64,000 nucleotides of DNA from Phylloscopus collybita (lineage: Eukaryota; Chordata; Aves; Passeriformes; Phylloscopidae), in contig JAJNNQ010000003.1 of the NCBI GenBank assembly GCA_027886175.1, positions 25,709,501-25,773,500 on the forward strand. Reading direction: 5' to 3'. The notes beneath the pieces were generated by a model. The model saw nothing but the letters and a program-made list of their open reading frames with translations, was not told where the DNA came from and ran no database searches. Positions 1-12,475 of the stretch are shown here, piece by piece; position 1 is the stretch's first letter, and the number at the start of each line of letters is the position of its first letter. The translations under genes and the position numbers were made by a program.

Positions 1-499
1 TTGAAATACCTTTCCTGGCAGCAGCCCAGAGCTGTACTGAGTGCAGCAGGTGTCAGGCAGTCTCCTCTCGCCGTGTAGGTGCTTCTGTTTTGTGTTTGCA
101 GCGTGCAGAGAAGCCCTGGTGCTTGCTGCTGCTTCCAGCAAGCCAAAAGGCTTTTGCAGCCACTTTCCTGCCTTTTCCACAACAGGATCACTGTCTAGCT
201 GATTTACAGTTGCCTCTGCGTAGAGCAGCTAGAGGAGCAGCTCTGACGGCTTTCCTGTGCTTCTGCATAGCAGAGCTGTCGAGAACGAGAAGCTGCCTTT
301 TGCCGAGAAAGCAGCGATTCGCGGAACCACAGCCAGCGGCATCTTCGGTACAGCCGCAGCTTGTGCGGAGAAGCGAAAGAGAGCTGGCGAAGAATGTGGA
401 AAGCCGAACTCGGTCTCTGCAAGCGGGTGCTGGCGAACAGCTTCTGGTCACCTTGTAGAAACTCTCCCAGCACAGTGCAGAGTCCCCGTGGCTAGTTCC
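1..499. repeat. Reference monomer of array A
   Basis: First full copy, used for monomer coordinates. Positions 60-200 are pyrimidine-rich on the + strand and positions 270-400 purine-rich, so the monomer has a skewed left and right half. The octamer gagcagct occurs twice, at 223-230 and 235-242, separated by four bases. CCGCA at 354-358 and TGCGG at 364-368 form a 5-bp inverted repeat. A pyrimidine-rich run ending in CAG at 81-101 resembles a splice acceptor, without a convincing donor nearby. There are 22 CpGs, 17 of them between 241 and 440. Recurrent variable sites include position 6 (A/G), 196 (T/G), 281 (G/A), 341 (A/G), 395 (T/C) and 405 (C/T). Confidence 0.95.
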
Positions 500-1716
500 T
501 TGAAATACCTTTCCTGGCAGCAGCCCAGAGCTGTACTGAGTGCAGCAGGTGTCAGGCAGTCTCCTCTCGCCGTGTAGGTGCTTCTGTTTTGTGTTTGCAG
601 CGTGCAGAGAAGCCCTGTTGCTTGCTGCTGCTTCCAGCAAGCCGAAAGGCTTTTGCAGCCACTTTCCTGCCTTTTCCACAACAGGATCACTGTCGAGCTG
701 ATTTACAGTTGCCTCTGCGTAGAGCAGCTAGAGGAGCAGCTCTGCCGGCTTTCCTGTGCTTCTGCATAGCAGAGCTGTCAAGAACGAGAAGATGCGTTTT
801 GCCGAGAAAGCAGCGCTTCGCTGAACCACAGCCAGCGGCGTCTTCGGTACAGCCGCAGCTTGTGCGGAGAAGCGAAAGAGAGCCGGGGAAGAATGTGGAA
901 AGCCGAACTCGGTCTTTGCAAGCGGGTGCTGGCGAACAGCTTCTGGTCACCTTGTAGAAACTCTCCCAGCACAGTGCAGAGTCCCCGTGGCTAGTTCCTT
1001 GAAATACCTTTCCTGGCAGCAGCCCAGAGCTGTACTGAGTGCAGCAGGTGTCAGGCAGTCTCCTCTCGCCGTGTAGGTGCTTCTGTTTTGTGTTTGCAGC
1101 GTGCAGAGAAGCCCTGGTGCTTCCTGCTGCTTCCAGCAAGCCAAAAGGCTTTTACAGCCACTTTCCTGCCTTTTCCACAACAGGATCACTGTCTAGCTGA
1201 TTTACAGTTGCCTCTGCGTAGAGCAGCTAGAGGAGCAGCTCTGCCGGCTTTCCTGTGCTTCTGCACAGCAGAGCTGTCGAGAACGAGAAGCTGCGTTTTG
1301 CCGAGAAAGCAGCGATTCGCGGAACCACAGCCAGCGGCGTCTTCGGTACAGCCGCAGCTTGTGCGGAGAAGCGAAAGAGAGCTGGCGAAGGATGTGGAAA
1401 GCCGAACTCGGTCTCTGCAAGCGGGTGCTGGCGAACAGCTTCTGGTCACCTTGTAGAAACTCTCCCAGCACAGTGCAGAGTCCCCGTGGCTAGTTCCTTG
1501 AAATACCTTTCCTGGCAGCAGCCCAGAGCTGTACTGAGTGCAGCAGGTGTCAGGCAGTCTCCTCTCGCCGTGTAGGTGCTTCTGTTTTGTGTTTGCAGCG
1601 TGCAGAGAAGCCCTGGTGCTTGCTGCTGCTTCCAGCAAGCCAAAAGGCTTTTGCAGCCACTTTCCTGCCTTTTCCACAACAGGATCACTGTCTAGCTGAT
1701 TTACAGTTGCCTCTGC
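1..1716. repeat. Array A duplicated segment D1, first copy
   Basis: Reads the same as 2,995-4,710, an offset of 2,994 bp or six monomers. Identity stops at 1,717, where G is replaced by C in the later copy. The left limit is outside the window. The shared string includes the distinctive second monomer (agaagatgcg variant) and third monomer (ttttacagcc variant), so this is a block copy and not chance sharing of one type. Confidence 0.9.
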
Positions 1717-2994
1717 GTAGAGCAGCTAGAGGAGCAGCTCTGACGGCTTTCCTGTGCTTCTGCATAGCAGAGCTGTCGAGAACGAGAAGCTGCGTTTTGC
1801 CGAGAAAGCAGCGATTCGCGGAACCACAGCCAGCGGCATCTTCGGTACAGCCGCAGCTTGTGCGGAGAAGCGAAAGAGAGCTGGCGAAGGATGTGGAAAG
1901 CCGAACTCGGTCTCTGCAAGCGGGTGCTGGCGAACAGCTTCTGGTCACCTTGTAGAAACTCTCCCAGCACAGTGCAGAGTCCCCGTGGCTAGTTCCTTGA
2001 AATACCTTTCCTGGCAGCAGCCCAGAGCTGTACTGAGTGCAGCAGGTGTCAGGCAGTCTCCTCTCGCCGTGTAGGTGCTTCTGTTTTGTGTTTGCAGCGT
2101 GCAGAGAAGCCCTGGTGCTTGCTGCTGCTTCCAGCAAGCCAAAAGGCTTTTGCAGCCACTTTCCTGCCTTTTCCACAACAGGATCACTGTCTAGCTGATT
2201 TACAGTTGCCTCTGCGTAGAGCAGCTAGAGGAGCAGCTCTGACGGCTTTCCTGTGCTTCTGCATAGCAGAGCTGTCGAGAACGAGAAGCTGCCTTTTGCC
2301 GAGAAAGCAGCGATTCGCGGAACCACAGCCAGCGGCATCTTCGGTACAGCCGCAGCTTGTGCGGAGAAGCGAAAGAGAGCTGGCGAAGGATGTGGAAAGC
2401 CGAACTCGGTCTCTGCAAGCGGGTGCTGGCGAACAGCTTCTGGTCACCTTGTAGAAACTCTCCCAGCACAGTGCAGAGTCCCCGTGGCTAGTTCCTTGAA
2501 ATACCTTTCCTGGCAGCAGCCCAGAGCTGTACTGAGTGCAGCAGGTGTCAGGCAGTCTCCTCTCGCCGTGTAGGTGCTTCTGTTTTGTGTTTGCAGCGTG
2601 CAGAGAAGCCCTGTTGCTTGCTGCTGCTTCCAGCAAGCCGAAAGGCTTTTGCAGCCACTTTCCTGCCTTTTCCACAACAGGATCACTGTCGAGCTGATTT
2701 ACAGTTGCCTCTGCGTAGAGCAGCTAGAGGAGCAGCTCTGCCGGCTTTCCTGTGCTTCTGCATAGCAGAGCTGTCAAGAACGAGAAGCTGCGTTTTGCCG
2801 AGAAAGCAGCGCTTCGCTGAACCACAGCCAGCGGCGTCTTCGGTACAGCCGCAGCTTGTGCGGAGAAGCGAAAGAGAGCTGGCGAAGGATGTGGAAAGCC
2901 GAACTCGGTCTCTGCAAGCGGGTGCTGGCGAACAGCTTCTGGTCACCTTGTAGAAACTCTCCCAGCACAGTGCAGAGTCCCCGTGGCTAGTTCC

Positions 2995-4710
2995 TTGAAA
3001 TACCTTTCCTGGCAGCAGCCCAGAGCTGTACTGAGTGCAGCAGGTGTCAGGCAGTCTCCTCTCGCCGTGTAGGTGCTTCTGTTTTGTGTTTGCAGCGTGC
3101 AGAGAAGCCCTGGTGCTTGCTGCTGCTTCCAGCAAGCCAAAAGGCTTTTGCAGCCACTTTCCTGCCTTTTCCACAACAGGATCACTGTCTAGCTGATTTA
3201 CAGTTGCCTCTGCGTAGAGCAGCTAGAGGAGCAGCTCTGACGGCTTTCCTGTGCTTCTGCATAGCAGAGCTGTCGAGAACGAGAAGCTGCCTTTTGCCGA
3301 GAAAGCAGCGATTCGCGGAACCACAGCCAGCGGCATCTTCGGTACAGCCGCAGCTTGTGCGGAGAAGCGAAAGAGAGCTGGCGAAGAATGTGGAAAGCCG
3401 AACTCGGTCTCTGCAAGCGGGTGCTGGCGAACAGCTTCTGGTCACCTTGTAGAAACTCTCCCAGCACAGTGCAGAGTCCCCGTGGCTAGTTCCTTGAAAT
3501 ACCTTTCCTGGCAGCAGCCCAGAGCTGTACTGAGTGCAGCAGGTGTCAGGCAGTCTCCTCTCGCCGTGTAGGTGCTTCTGTTTTGTGTTTGCAGCGTGCA
3601 GAGAAGCCCTGTTGCTTGCTGCTGCTTCCAGCAAGCCGAAAGGCTTTTGCAGCCACTTTCCTGCCTTTTCCACAACAGGATCACTGTCGAGCTGATTTAC
3701 AGTTGCCTCTGCGTAGAGCAGCTAGAGGAGCAGCTCTGCCGGCTTTCCTGTGCTTCTGCATAGCAGAGCTGTCAAGAACGAGAAGATGCGTTTTGCCGAG
3801 AAAGCAGCGCTTCGCTGAACCACAGCCAGCGGCGTCTTCGGTACAGCCGCAGCTTGTGCGGAGAAGCGAAAGAGAGCCGGGGAAGAATGTGGAAAGCCGA
3901 ACTCGGTCTTTGCAAGCGGGTGCTGGCGAACAGCTTCTGGTCACCTTGTAGAAACTCTCCCAGCACAGTGCAGAGTCCCCGTGGCTAGTTCCTTGAAATA
4001 CCTTTCCTGGCAGCAGCCCAGAGCTGTACTGAGTGCAGCAGGTGTCAGGCAGTCTCCTCTCGCCGTGTAGGTGCTTCTGTTTTGTGTTTGCAGCGTGCAG
4101 AGAAGCCCTGGTGCTTCCTGCTGCTTCCAGCAAGCCAAAAGGCTTTTACAGCCACTTTCCTGCCTTTTCCACAACAGGATCACTGTCTAGCTGATTTACA
4201 GTTGCCTCTGCGTAGAGCAGCTAGAGGAGCAGCTCTGCCGGCTTTCCTGTGCTTCTGCACAGCAGAGCTGTCGAGAACGAGAAGCTGCGTTTTGCCGAGA
4301 AAGCAGCGATTCGCGGAACCACAGCCAGCGGCGTCTTCGGTACAGCCGCAGCTTGTGCGGAGAAGCGAAAGAGAGCTGGCGAAGGATGTGGAAAGCCGAA
4401 CTCGGTCTCTGCAAGCGGGTGCTGGCGAACAGCTTCTGGTCACCTTGTAGAAACTCTCCCAGCACAGTGCAGAGTCCCCGTGGCTAGTTCCTTGAAATAC
4501 CTTTCCTGGCAGCAGCCCAGAGCTGTACTGAGTGCAGCAGGTGTCAGGCAGTCTCCTCTCGCCGTGTAGGTGCTTCTGTTTTGTGTTTGCAGCGTGCAGA
4601 GAAGCCCTGGTGCTTGCTGCTGCTTCCAGCAAGCCAAAAGGCTTTTGCAGCCACTTTCCTGCCTTTTCCACAACAGGATCACTGTCTAGCTGATTTACAG
4701 TTGCCTCTGC
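2995..4710. repeat. Array A duplicated segment D1, second copy
   Basis: Partner of 1-1,716, six monomers downstream and in exact monomer register. No difference was seen across the aligned string of about 3.4 monomers. Confidence 0.9.
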
Positions 4711-5406
4711 CTAGAGCAGCTAGAGGAGCAGCTCTGCCGGCTTTCCTGTGCTTCTGCATAGCAGAGCTGTCAAGAACGAGAAGCTGCGTTTTGCCGAGAA
4801 AGCAGCGCTTCGCGGAAGCACAGCCAGCGGCGTCTTCGGTACAGCCGCAGCTTGTGCGGAGAAGCGAAAGAGAGCCGGGGAAGAACGTGGAGAGCCGAAC
4901 TCGGTCTCTGCAAGCGGGTGCTGGCGAACAGCTTCTGGTCACCTTGTAGAAACTCTCCCAGCACAGTGCAGAGTCCCCGTGGCTAGTTCCTTGAAATACC
5001 TTTCCTGGCAGCAGCCCAGAGCTGTACTGAGTGCAGCAGGTGTCAGGCAGTCTCCTCTCGCCGTGTAGGTGCTTCTGTTTTGTGTTTGCAGCGTGCAGAG
5101 AAGCCCTGGTGCTTGCTGCTGCTTCCAGCAAGCCAAAAGGCTTTTGCAGCCACTTTCCTGCCTTTTCCACAACAGGATCACTGTCTAGCTGATTTACAGT
5201 TGCCTCTGCCTAGAGCAGCTAGAGGAGCAGCTCTGCCGGCTTTCCTGTGCTTCTGCATAGCAGAGCTGTCAAGAACGAGAAGCTGCGTTTTGCCGAGAAA
5301 GCAGCGCTTCGCGGAACCACAGCCAGCGGCGTCTTCGGTACAGCCGCAGCTTGTGCGGAGAAGCGAAAGAGAGCCGGGGAAGAACGTGGAGAGCCGAACT
5401 CGGTCG

Positions 5407-7110
5407 CTGCAAGCGGGTGCTGGCGAACAGCTTCTGGTCACCTTGTAGAAACTCTCCCAGCACAGTGCAGAGTCCCCGTGGCTAGTTCCTTGAAATACCT
5501 TTCCTGGCAGCAGCCCAGAGCTGTACTGAGTGCAGCAGGTGTCAGGCAGTCTCCTCTCGCCGTGTAGGTGCTTCTGTTTTGTGTTTGCAGCGTGCAGAGA
5601 AGCCCTGGTGCTTGCTGCTGCTTCCAGCAAGCCAAAAGGCTTTTGCAGCCACTTTCCTGCCTTTTCCACAACAGGATCACTGTCTAGCTGATTTACAGTT
5701 GCGTCTGCGTAGAGCAGCTAGAGGAGCAGCTCTGCCGGCTTTCCTGTGCTTCTGCATAGCAGAGCTGTCGAGAACGAGAAGCTGCGTTTTGCCGAGAAAG
5801 CAGCGATTCGCGGAACCACAGCCAGCGGCGTCTTCGGTACAGCCGCAGCTTGTGCGGAGAAGCGAAAGAGAGCTGGCGAAGGATGTGGAAAGCCGAATTC
5901 GGTCTCTGCAAGCGGGTGCTGGCGAACAGCTTCTGGTCACCTTGTAGAAACTCTCCCAGCACAGTGCAGAGTCCCCGTGGCTAGTTCCTTGAAATACCTT
6001 TCCTGGCAGCAGCCCAGAGCTGTACTTAGTGCAGCAGGTGTCAGGCAGTCTCCTCTCGCCGTGTAGGTGCTTCTGTTTTGTGTTTGCAGCGTGCAGAGAA
6101 GCCCTGGTGCTTGCTGCTGCTTCCAGCAAGCCAAAAGGCTTTTGCAGCCACTTTCCTGCCTTTTCCACAACAGGATCACTGTCTAGCTGATTTACAGTTG
6201 CCTCTGCGTAGAGCAGCTAGAGGAGCAGCTCTGACGGCTTTCCTGTGCTTCTGCATAGCAGAGCTGTCGAGAACGAGAAGCTGCGTTTTGCCGAGAAAGC
6301 AGCGATTCGCGGAACCACAGCCAGCGGCATCTTCGGTACAGCCGCAGCTTGTGCGGAGAAGCGAAAGAGAGCCGGGGAAGGATGTGGAAAGCTGAACTCG
6401 GTCTCTGCAAGCGGGTGCTGGCGAACAGCTTCTGGTCACCTTGTAGAAACTCTCCCAGCACAGTGCAGAGTCCCCGTGGCTAGTTCCTTGAAATACCTTT
6501 CCTGGCAGCAGCCCAGAGCTGTACTGAGTGCAGCAGGTGTCAGGCAGTCTCCTCTCGCCGTGTAGGTGCTTCTGTTTTGTGTTTGCAGCGTGCAGAGAAG
6601 CCCTGTTGCTTGCTGCTGCTTCCAGCAAGCCAAAAGGCTTTTGCAGCCACTTTCCTGCCTTTTCCACAACAGGATCACTGTCGAGCTGATTTACAGTTGC
6701 CTCTGCGTAGAGCAGCTAGAGGAGCAGCTCTGCCGGCTTTCCTGTGCTTCTGCATAGCAGAGCTGTCAAGAACGAGAAGCTGCGTTTTGCCGAGAAAGCA
6801 GCGCTTCGCTGAACCACAGCCAGCGGCGTCTTCGGTACAGCCGCAGCTTGTGCGGAGAAGCGAAAGAGAGCCGGGGAAGAATGTGGAAAGCCGAACTCGG
6901 TCTTTGCAAGCGGGTGCTGGCGAACAGCTTCTGGTCACCTTGTAGAAACTCTCCCAGCACAGTGCAGAGTCCCCGTGGCTAGTTCCTTGAAATACCTTTC
7001 CTGGCAGCAGCCCAGAGCTGTACTGAGTGCAGCAGGTGTCAGGCAGTCTCCTCTCGCCGTGTAGGTGCTTCTGTTTTGTGTTTGCAGCGTGCAGAGAAGC
7101 CCTGGTGCTT
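5407..7110. repeat. Array A duplicated segment D3, first copy
   Basis: Reads the same as 15,886-17,589, an offset of 10,479 bp or 21 monomers. Two rare private variants are shared: gaattcgg near 5,896 and tacttagtg near 6,025. Identity is bounded by substitutions at 5,406 (G/T) and 7,111 (G/C). Confidence 0.9.
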
Positions 7111-10098
7111 GCTGCTGCTTCCAGCAAGCCAAAAGGCTTTTGCAGCCACTTTCCTGCCTTTTCCACAACAGGATCACTGTCTAGCTGATTTACAGTTGCC
7201 TCTGCCTAGAGCAGCTAGAGGAGCAGCTCTGCCGGCTTTCCTGTGCTTCTGCATAGCAGAGCTGTCGAGAACGAGAAGCTGCGTTTTGCCGAGAAAGCAG
7301 CGATTCGCGGAACCACAGCCAGCGGCGTCTTCGGTACAGCCGCAGCTTGTGCGGAGAAGCGAAAGAGAGCTGGCGAAGGATGTGGAAAGCCGAACTCGGT
7401 CTCTGCAAGCGGGTGCTGGCGAACAGCTTCTGGTCACCTTGTAGAAACTCTCCCAGCACAGTGCAGAGTCCCCGTGGCTAGTTCCTTGAAATACCTTTCC
7501 TGGCAGCAGCCCAGAGCTGTACTGAGTGCAGCAGGTGTCAGGCAGTCTCCTCTCGCCGTGTAGGTGCTTCTGTTTTGTGTTTGCAGCGTGCAGAGAAGCC
7601 CTGGTGCTTGCTGCTGCTTCCAGCAAGCCAAAAGGCTTTTGCAGCCACTTTCCTGCCTTTTCCACAACAGGATCACTGTCTAGCTGATTTACAGTTGCCT
7701 CTGCGTAGAGCAGCTAGAGGAGCAGCTCTGACGGCTTTCCTGTGCTTCTGCATAGCAGAGCTGTCGAGAACGAGAAGCTGCCTTTTGCCGAGAAAGCAGC
7801 GATTCGCGGAACCACAGCCAGCGGCATCTTCGGTACAGCCGCAGCTTGTGCGGAGAAGCGAAAGAGAGCTGGCGAAGGATGTGGAAAGCCGAACTCGGTC
7901 TCTGCAAGCGGGTGCTGGCGAACAGCTTCTGGTCACCTTGTAGAAACTCTCCCAGCACAGTGCAGAGTCCCCGTGGCTAGTTCCTTGAAATACCTTTCCT
8001 GGCAGCAGCCCAGAGCTGTACTGAGTGCAGCAGGTGTCAGGCAGTCTCCTCTCGCCGTGTAGGTGCTTCTGTTTTGTGTTTGCAGCGTGCAGAGAAGCCC
8101 TGGTGCTTGCTGCTGCTTCCAGCAAGCCAAAAGGCTTTTGCAGCCACTTTCCTGCCTTTTCCACAACAGGATCACTGTCTAGCTGATTTACAGTTGCCTC
8201 TGCGTAGAGCAGCTAGAGGAGCAGCTCTGACGGCTTTCCTGTGCTTCTGCATAGCAGAGCTGTCGAGAACGAGAAGCTGCGTTTTGCCGAGAAAGCAGCG
8301 ATTCGCGGAACCACAGCCAGCGGCATCTTCGGTACAGCCGCAGCTTGTGCGGAGAAGCGAAAGAGAGCCGGGGAAGGATGTGGAAAGCTGAACTCGGTCT
8401 CTGCAAGCGGGTGCTGGCGAACAGCTTCTGGTCACCTTGTAGAAACTCTCCCAGCACAGTGCAGAGTCCCCGTGGCTAGTTCCTTGAAATACCTTTCCTG
8501 GCAGCAGCCCAGAGCTGTACTGAGTGCAGCAGGTGTCAGGCAGTCTCCTCTCGCCGTGTAGGTGCTTCTGTTTTGTGTTTGCAGCGTGCAGAGAAGCCCT
8601 GTTGCTTGCTGCTGCTTCCAGCAAGCCAAAAGGCTTTTGCAGCCACTTTCCTGCCTTTTCCACAACAGGATCACTGTCGAGCTGATTTACAGTTGCCTCT
8701 GCGTAGAGCAGCTAGAGGAGCAGCTCTGCCGGCTTTCCTGTGCTTCTGCATAGCAGAGCTGTCAAGAACGAGAAGCTGCGTTTTGCCGAGAAAGCAGCGC
8801 TTCGCTGAACCACAGCCAGCGGCGTCTTCGGTACAGCCGCAGCTTGTGCGGAGAAGCGAAAGAGAGCCGGGGAAGAATGTGGAAAGCCGAACTCGGTCTT
8901 TGCAAGCGGGTGCTGGCGAACAGCTTCTGGTCACCTTGTAGAAACTCTCCCAGCACAGTGCAGAGTCCCCGTGGCTAGTTCCTTGAAATACCTTTCCTGG
9001 CAGCAGCCCAGAGCTGTACTGAGTGCAGCAGGTGTCAGGCAGTCTCCTCTCGCCGTGTAGGTGCTTCTGTTTTGTGTTTGCAGCGTGCAGAGAAGCCCTG
9101 GTGCTTGCTGCTGCTTCCAGCAAGCCAAAAGGCTTTTGCAGCCACTTTCCTGCCTTTTCCACAACAGGATCACTGTCTAGCTGATTTACAGTTGCCTCTG
9201 CCTAGAGCAGCTAGAGGAGCAGCTCTGCCGGCTTTCCTGTGCTTCTGCATAGCAGAGCTGTCGAGAACGAGAAGCTGCGTTTTGCCGAGAAAGCAGCGAT
9301 TCGCGGAACCACAGCCAGCGGCGTCTTCGGTACAGCCGCAGCTTGTGCGGAGAAGCGAAAGAGAGCTGGCGAAGGATGTGGAAAGCCGAACTCGGTCTCT
9401 GCAAGCGGGTGCTGGCGAACAGCTTCTGGTCACCTTGTAGAAACTCTCCCAGCACAGTGCAGAGTCCCCGTGGCTAGTTCCTTGAAATACCTTTCCTGGC
9501 AGCAGCCCAGAGCTGTACTGAGTGCAGCAGGTGTCAGGCAGTCTCCTCTCGCCGTGTAGGTGCTTCTGTTTTGTGTTTGCAGCGTGCAGAGAAGCCCTGG
9601 TGCTTGCTGCTGCTTCCAGCAAGCCAAAAGGCTTTTGCAGCCACTTTCCTGCCTTTTCCACAACAGGATCACTGTCTAGCTGATTTACAGTTGCCTCTGC
9701 GTAGAGCAGCTAGAGGAGCAGCTCTGACGGCTTTCCTGTGCTTCTGCATAGCAGAGCTGTCGAGAACGAGAAGCTGCCTTTTGCCGAGAAAGCAGCGATT
9801 CGCGGAACCACAGCCAGCGGCATCTTCGGTACAGCCGCAGCTTGTGCGGAGAAGCGAAAGAGAGCTGGCGAAGGATGTGGAAAGCCGAACTCGGTCTCTG
9901 CAAGCGGGTGCTGGCGAACAGCTTCTGGTCACCTTGTAGAAACTCTCCCAGCACAGTGCAGAGTCCCCGTGGCTAGTTCCTTGAAATACCTTTCCTGGCA
10001 GCAGCCCAGAGCTGTACTGAGTGCAGCAGGTGTCAGGCAGTCTCCTCTCGCCGTGTAGGTGCTTCTGTTTTGTGTTTGCAGCGTGCAGAGAAGCCCTG
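6028..10098. repeat. Array A tandem four-monomer unit, two copies (D2)
   Basis: The string 6,028-8,102 reads the same as 8,024-10,098, an offset of 1,996 bp or four monomers. This is therefore a four-monomer unit present twice side by side (monomers starting at 5,989, 6,488, 6,987 and 7,486, then 7,985, 8,484, 8,983 and 9,482). The match ends at 8,103/10,099 (G versus T). It is the clearest local higher-order repeat in array A. Confidence 0.92.
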
Positions 10099-10884
10099 TT
10101 GCTTGCTGCTGCTTCCAGCAAGCCAAAAGGCTTTTGCAGCCACTTTCCTGCCTTTTCCACAACAGGATCACTGTCGAGCTGATTTACAGTTGCCTCTGCG
10201 TAGAGCAGCTAGAGGAGCAGCTCTGCCGGCTTTCCTGTGCTTCTGCATAGCAGAGCTGTCAAGAACGAGAAGCTGCGTTTTGCCGAGAAAGCAGCGCTTC
10301 GCTGAACCACAGCCAGCGGCGTCTTCGGTACAGCCGCAGCTTGTGCGGAGAAGCGAAAGAGAGCCGGGGAAGAATGTGGAAAGCCGAACTCGGTCTTTGC
10401 AAGCGGGTGCTGGCGAACAGCTTCTGGTCACCTTTTAGAAACTCTCCCAGCACAGTGCAGAGTCCCCGTGGCTAGTTCCTTGAAATACCTTTCCTGGCAG
10501 CAGCCCAGAGCTGTACTGAGTGCAGCAGGTGTCAGGCAGTCTCCTCTCGCCGTGTAGGTGCTTCTGTTTTGTGTTTGCAGCGTGCAGAGAAGCCCTGGTG
10601 CTTCCTGCTGCTTCCGGCAAGCCAAAAGGCTTTTACAGCCACTTTCCTGCCTTTTCCACAACAGGATCACTGTCTAGCTGATTTACAGTTGCCTCTGCGT
10701 AGAGCAGCTAGAGGAGCAGCTCTGCCGGCTTTCCTGTGCTTCTGCATAGCAGAGCTGTCAAGAACGAGAAGCTGCGTTTTGCCGAGAAAGCAGCGCTTCG
10801 CGGAAGCACAGCCAGCGGCGTCTTCGGTACAGCCGCAGCTTGTGCGGAGAAGCGAAAGAGAGCCGGGGAAGAACGTGGAGAGCC

Positions 10885-12384
10885 GAACTCGGTCTCTGCA
10901 AGCGGGTGCTGGCGAACAGCTTCTGGTCACCTTGTAGAAACTCTCCCAGCACAGTGCAGAGTCCCCGTGGCTAGTTCCTTGAAGTACCTTTCCTGGCAGC
11001 AGCCCAGAGCTGTACTGAGTGCAGCAGGTGTCAGGCAGTCTCCTCTCGCCGTGTAGGTGCTTCTGTTTTGTGTTTGCAGCGTGCAGAGAAGCCCTGGTGC
11101 TTGCTGCTGCTTTCAGCAAGCCAAAAGGCTTTTGCAGCCACTTTCCTGCCTTTTCCACAACAGGATCACTGTCGAGCTGATTTACAGTTGCCTCTGCGTA
11201 GAGCAGCTAGAGGAGCAGCTCTGCCGGCTTTCCTGTGCTTCTGCACAGCAGAGCTGTCGAGAACGAGAAGCTGCGTTTTGCCGAGAAAGCAGCGATTCGC
11301 GGAACCACAGCCAGCGGCGTCTTCGGTACAGCCGCAGCTTGTGCGGAGAAGCGAAAGAGAGCTGGCGAAGGATGTGGAAAGCCGAACTCGGTCTCTGCAA
11401 GCGGGTGCTGGCGAACAGCTTCTGGTCACCTTGTAGAAACTCTCCCAGCACAGTGCAGAGTCCCCGTGGCTAGTTCCTTGAAATACCTTTCCTGGCAGCA
11501 GCCCAGAGCTGTACTGAGTGCAGCAGGTGTCAGGCAGTCTCCTCTCGCCGTGTAGGTGCTTCTGTTTTGTGTTTGCAGCGTGCAGAGAAGCCCTGGTGCT
11601 TGCTGCTGCTTCCAGCAAGCCAAAAGGCTTTTGCAGCCACTTTCCTGCCTTTTCCACAACAGGATCACTGTCTAGCTGATTTACAGTTGCCTCTGCCTAG
11701 AGCAGCTAGAGGAGCAGCTCTGCCGGCTTTCCTGTGCTTCTGCATAGCAGAGCTGTCAAGAACGAGAAGCTGCGTTTTGCCGAGAAAGCAGCGCTTCGCG
11801 GAAGCACAGCCAGCGGCGTCTTCGGTACAGCCGCAGCTTGTGCGGAGAAGCGAAAGAGAGCCGGGGAAGAACGTGGAGAGCCGAACTCGGTCTCTGCAAG
11901 CGGGTGCTGGCGAACAGCTTCTGGTCACCTTGTAGAAACTCTCCCAGCACAGTGCAGAGTCCCCGTGGCTAGTTCCTTGAAATACCTTTCCTGGCAGCAG
12001 CCCAGAGCTGTACTGAGTGCAGCAGGTGTCAGGCAGTCTCCTCTCGCCGTGTAGGTGCTTCTGTTTTGTGTTTGCAGCGTGCAGAGAAGCCCTGGTGCTT
12101 GCTGCTGCTTCCAGCAAGCCAAAAGGCTTTTGCAGCCACTTTCCTGCCTTTTCCACAACAGGATCACTGTCTAGCTGATTTACAGTTGCGTCTGCGTAGA
12201 GCAGCTAGAGGAGCAGCTCTGCCGGCTTTCCTGTGCTTCTGCATAGCAGAGCTGTCGAGAACGAGAAGCTGCGTTTTGCCGAGAAAGCAGCGATTCGCGG
12301 AACCACAGCCAGCGGCGTCTTCGGTACAGCCGCAGCTTGTGCGGAGAAGCGAAAGAGAGCTGGCGAAGGATGTGGAAAGCCGAA
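10885..12384. repeat. Array A duplicated segment D4, first copy
   Basis: Reads the same as 14,877-16,376, an offset of 3,992 bp or eight monomers. It is bounded by C/T substitutions at 10,884 and 12,385. It includes a monomer of the ttgaagtacc type starting at 10,979. Confidence 0.9.
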
Positions 12385-12475
12385 CTCGGTCCCTGCAAGC
12401 GGGTGCTGGCGAACAGCTTCTGGTCACCTTGTAGAAACTCTCCCAGCACAGTGCAGAGTCCCCGTGGCTAGTTCC

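Noticed and set aside
81..101. Splice-acceptor-like pyrimidine tract ending in CAG in array A monomers.
   Set aside because: No convincing donor, branch point context or exon accompanies it. Such tracts are expected in a pyrimidine-rich half monomer.
90..458. Plus-strand open frame of 122 codons in each array A monomer.
   Set aside because: It overlaps other open frames, is shortened by substitutions in some monomers (for example near 6,395), and has low-complexity composition without a known fold. It reads as a by-product of a stop-poor repeat.
188..679. Minus-strand open frame of 163 codons covering nearly a whole array A monomer, repeated in most monomers.
   Set aside because: It recurs only because the monomer recurs. 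499 is not a multiple of three, several other open frames overlap it on both strands, variants ignore codon positions, and no domain, signal or start context is recognisable.
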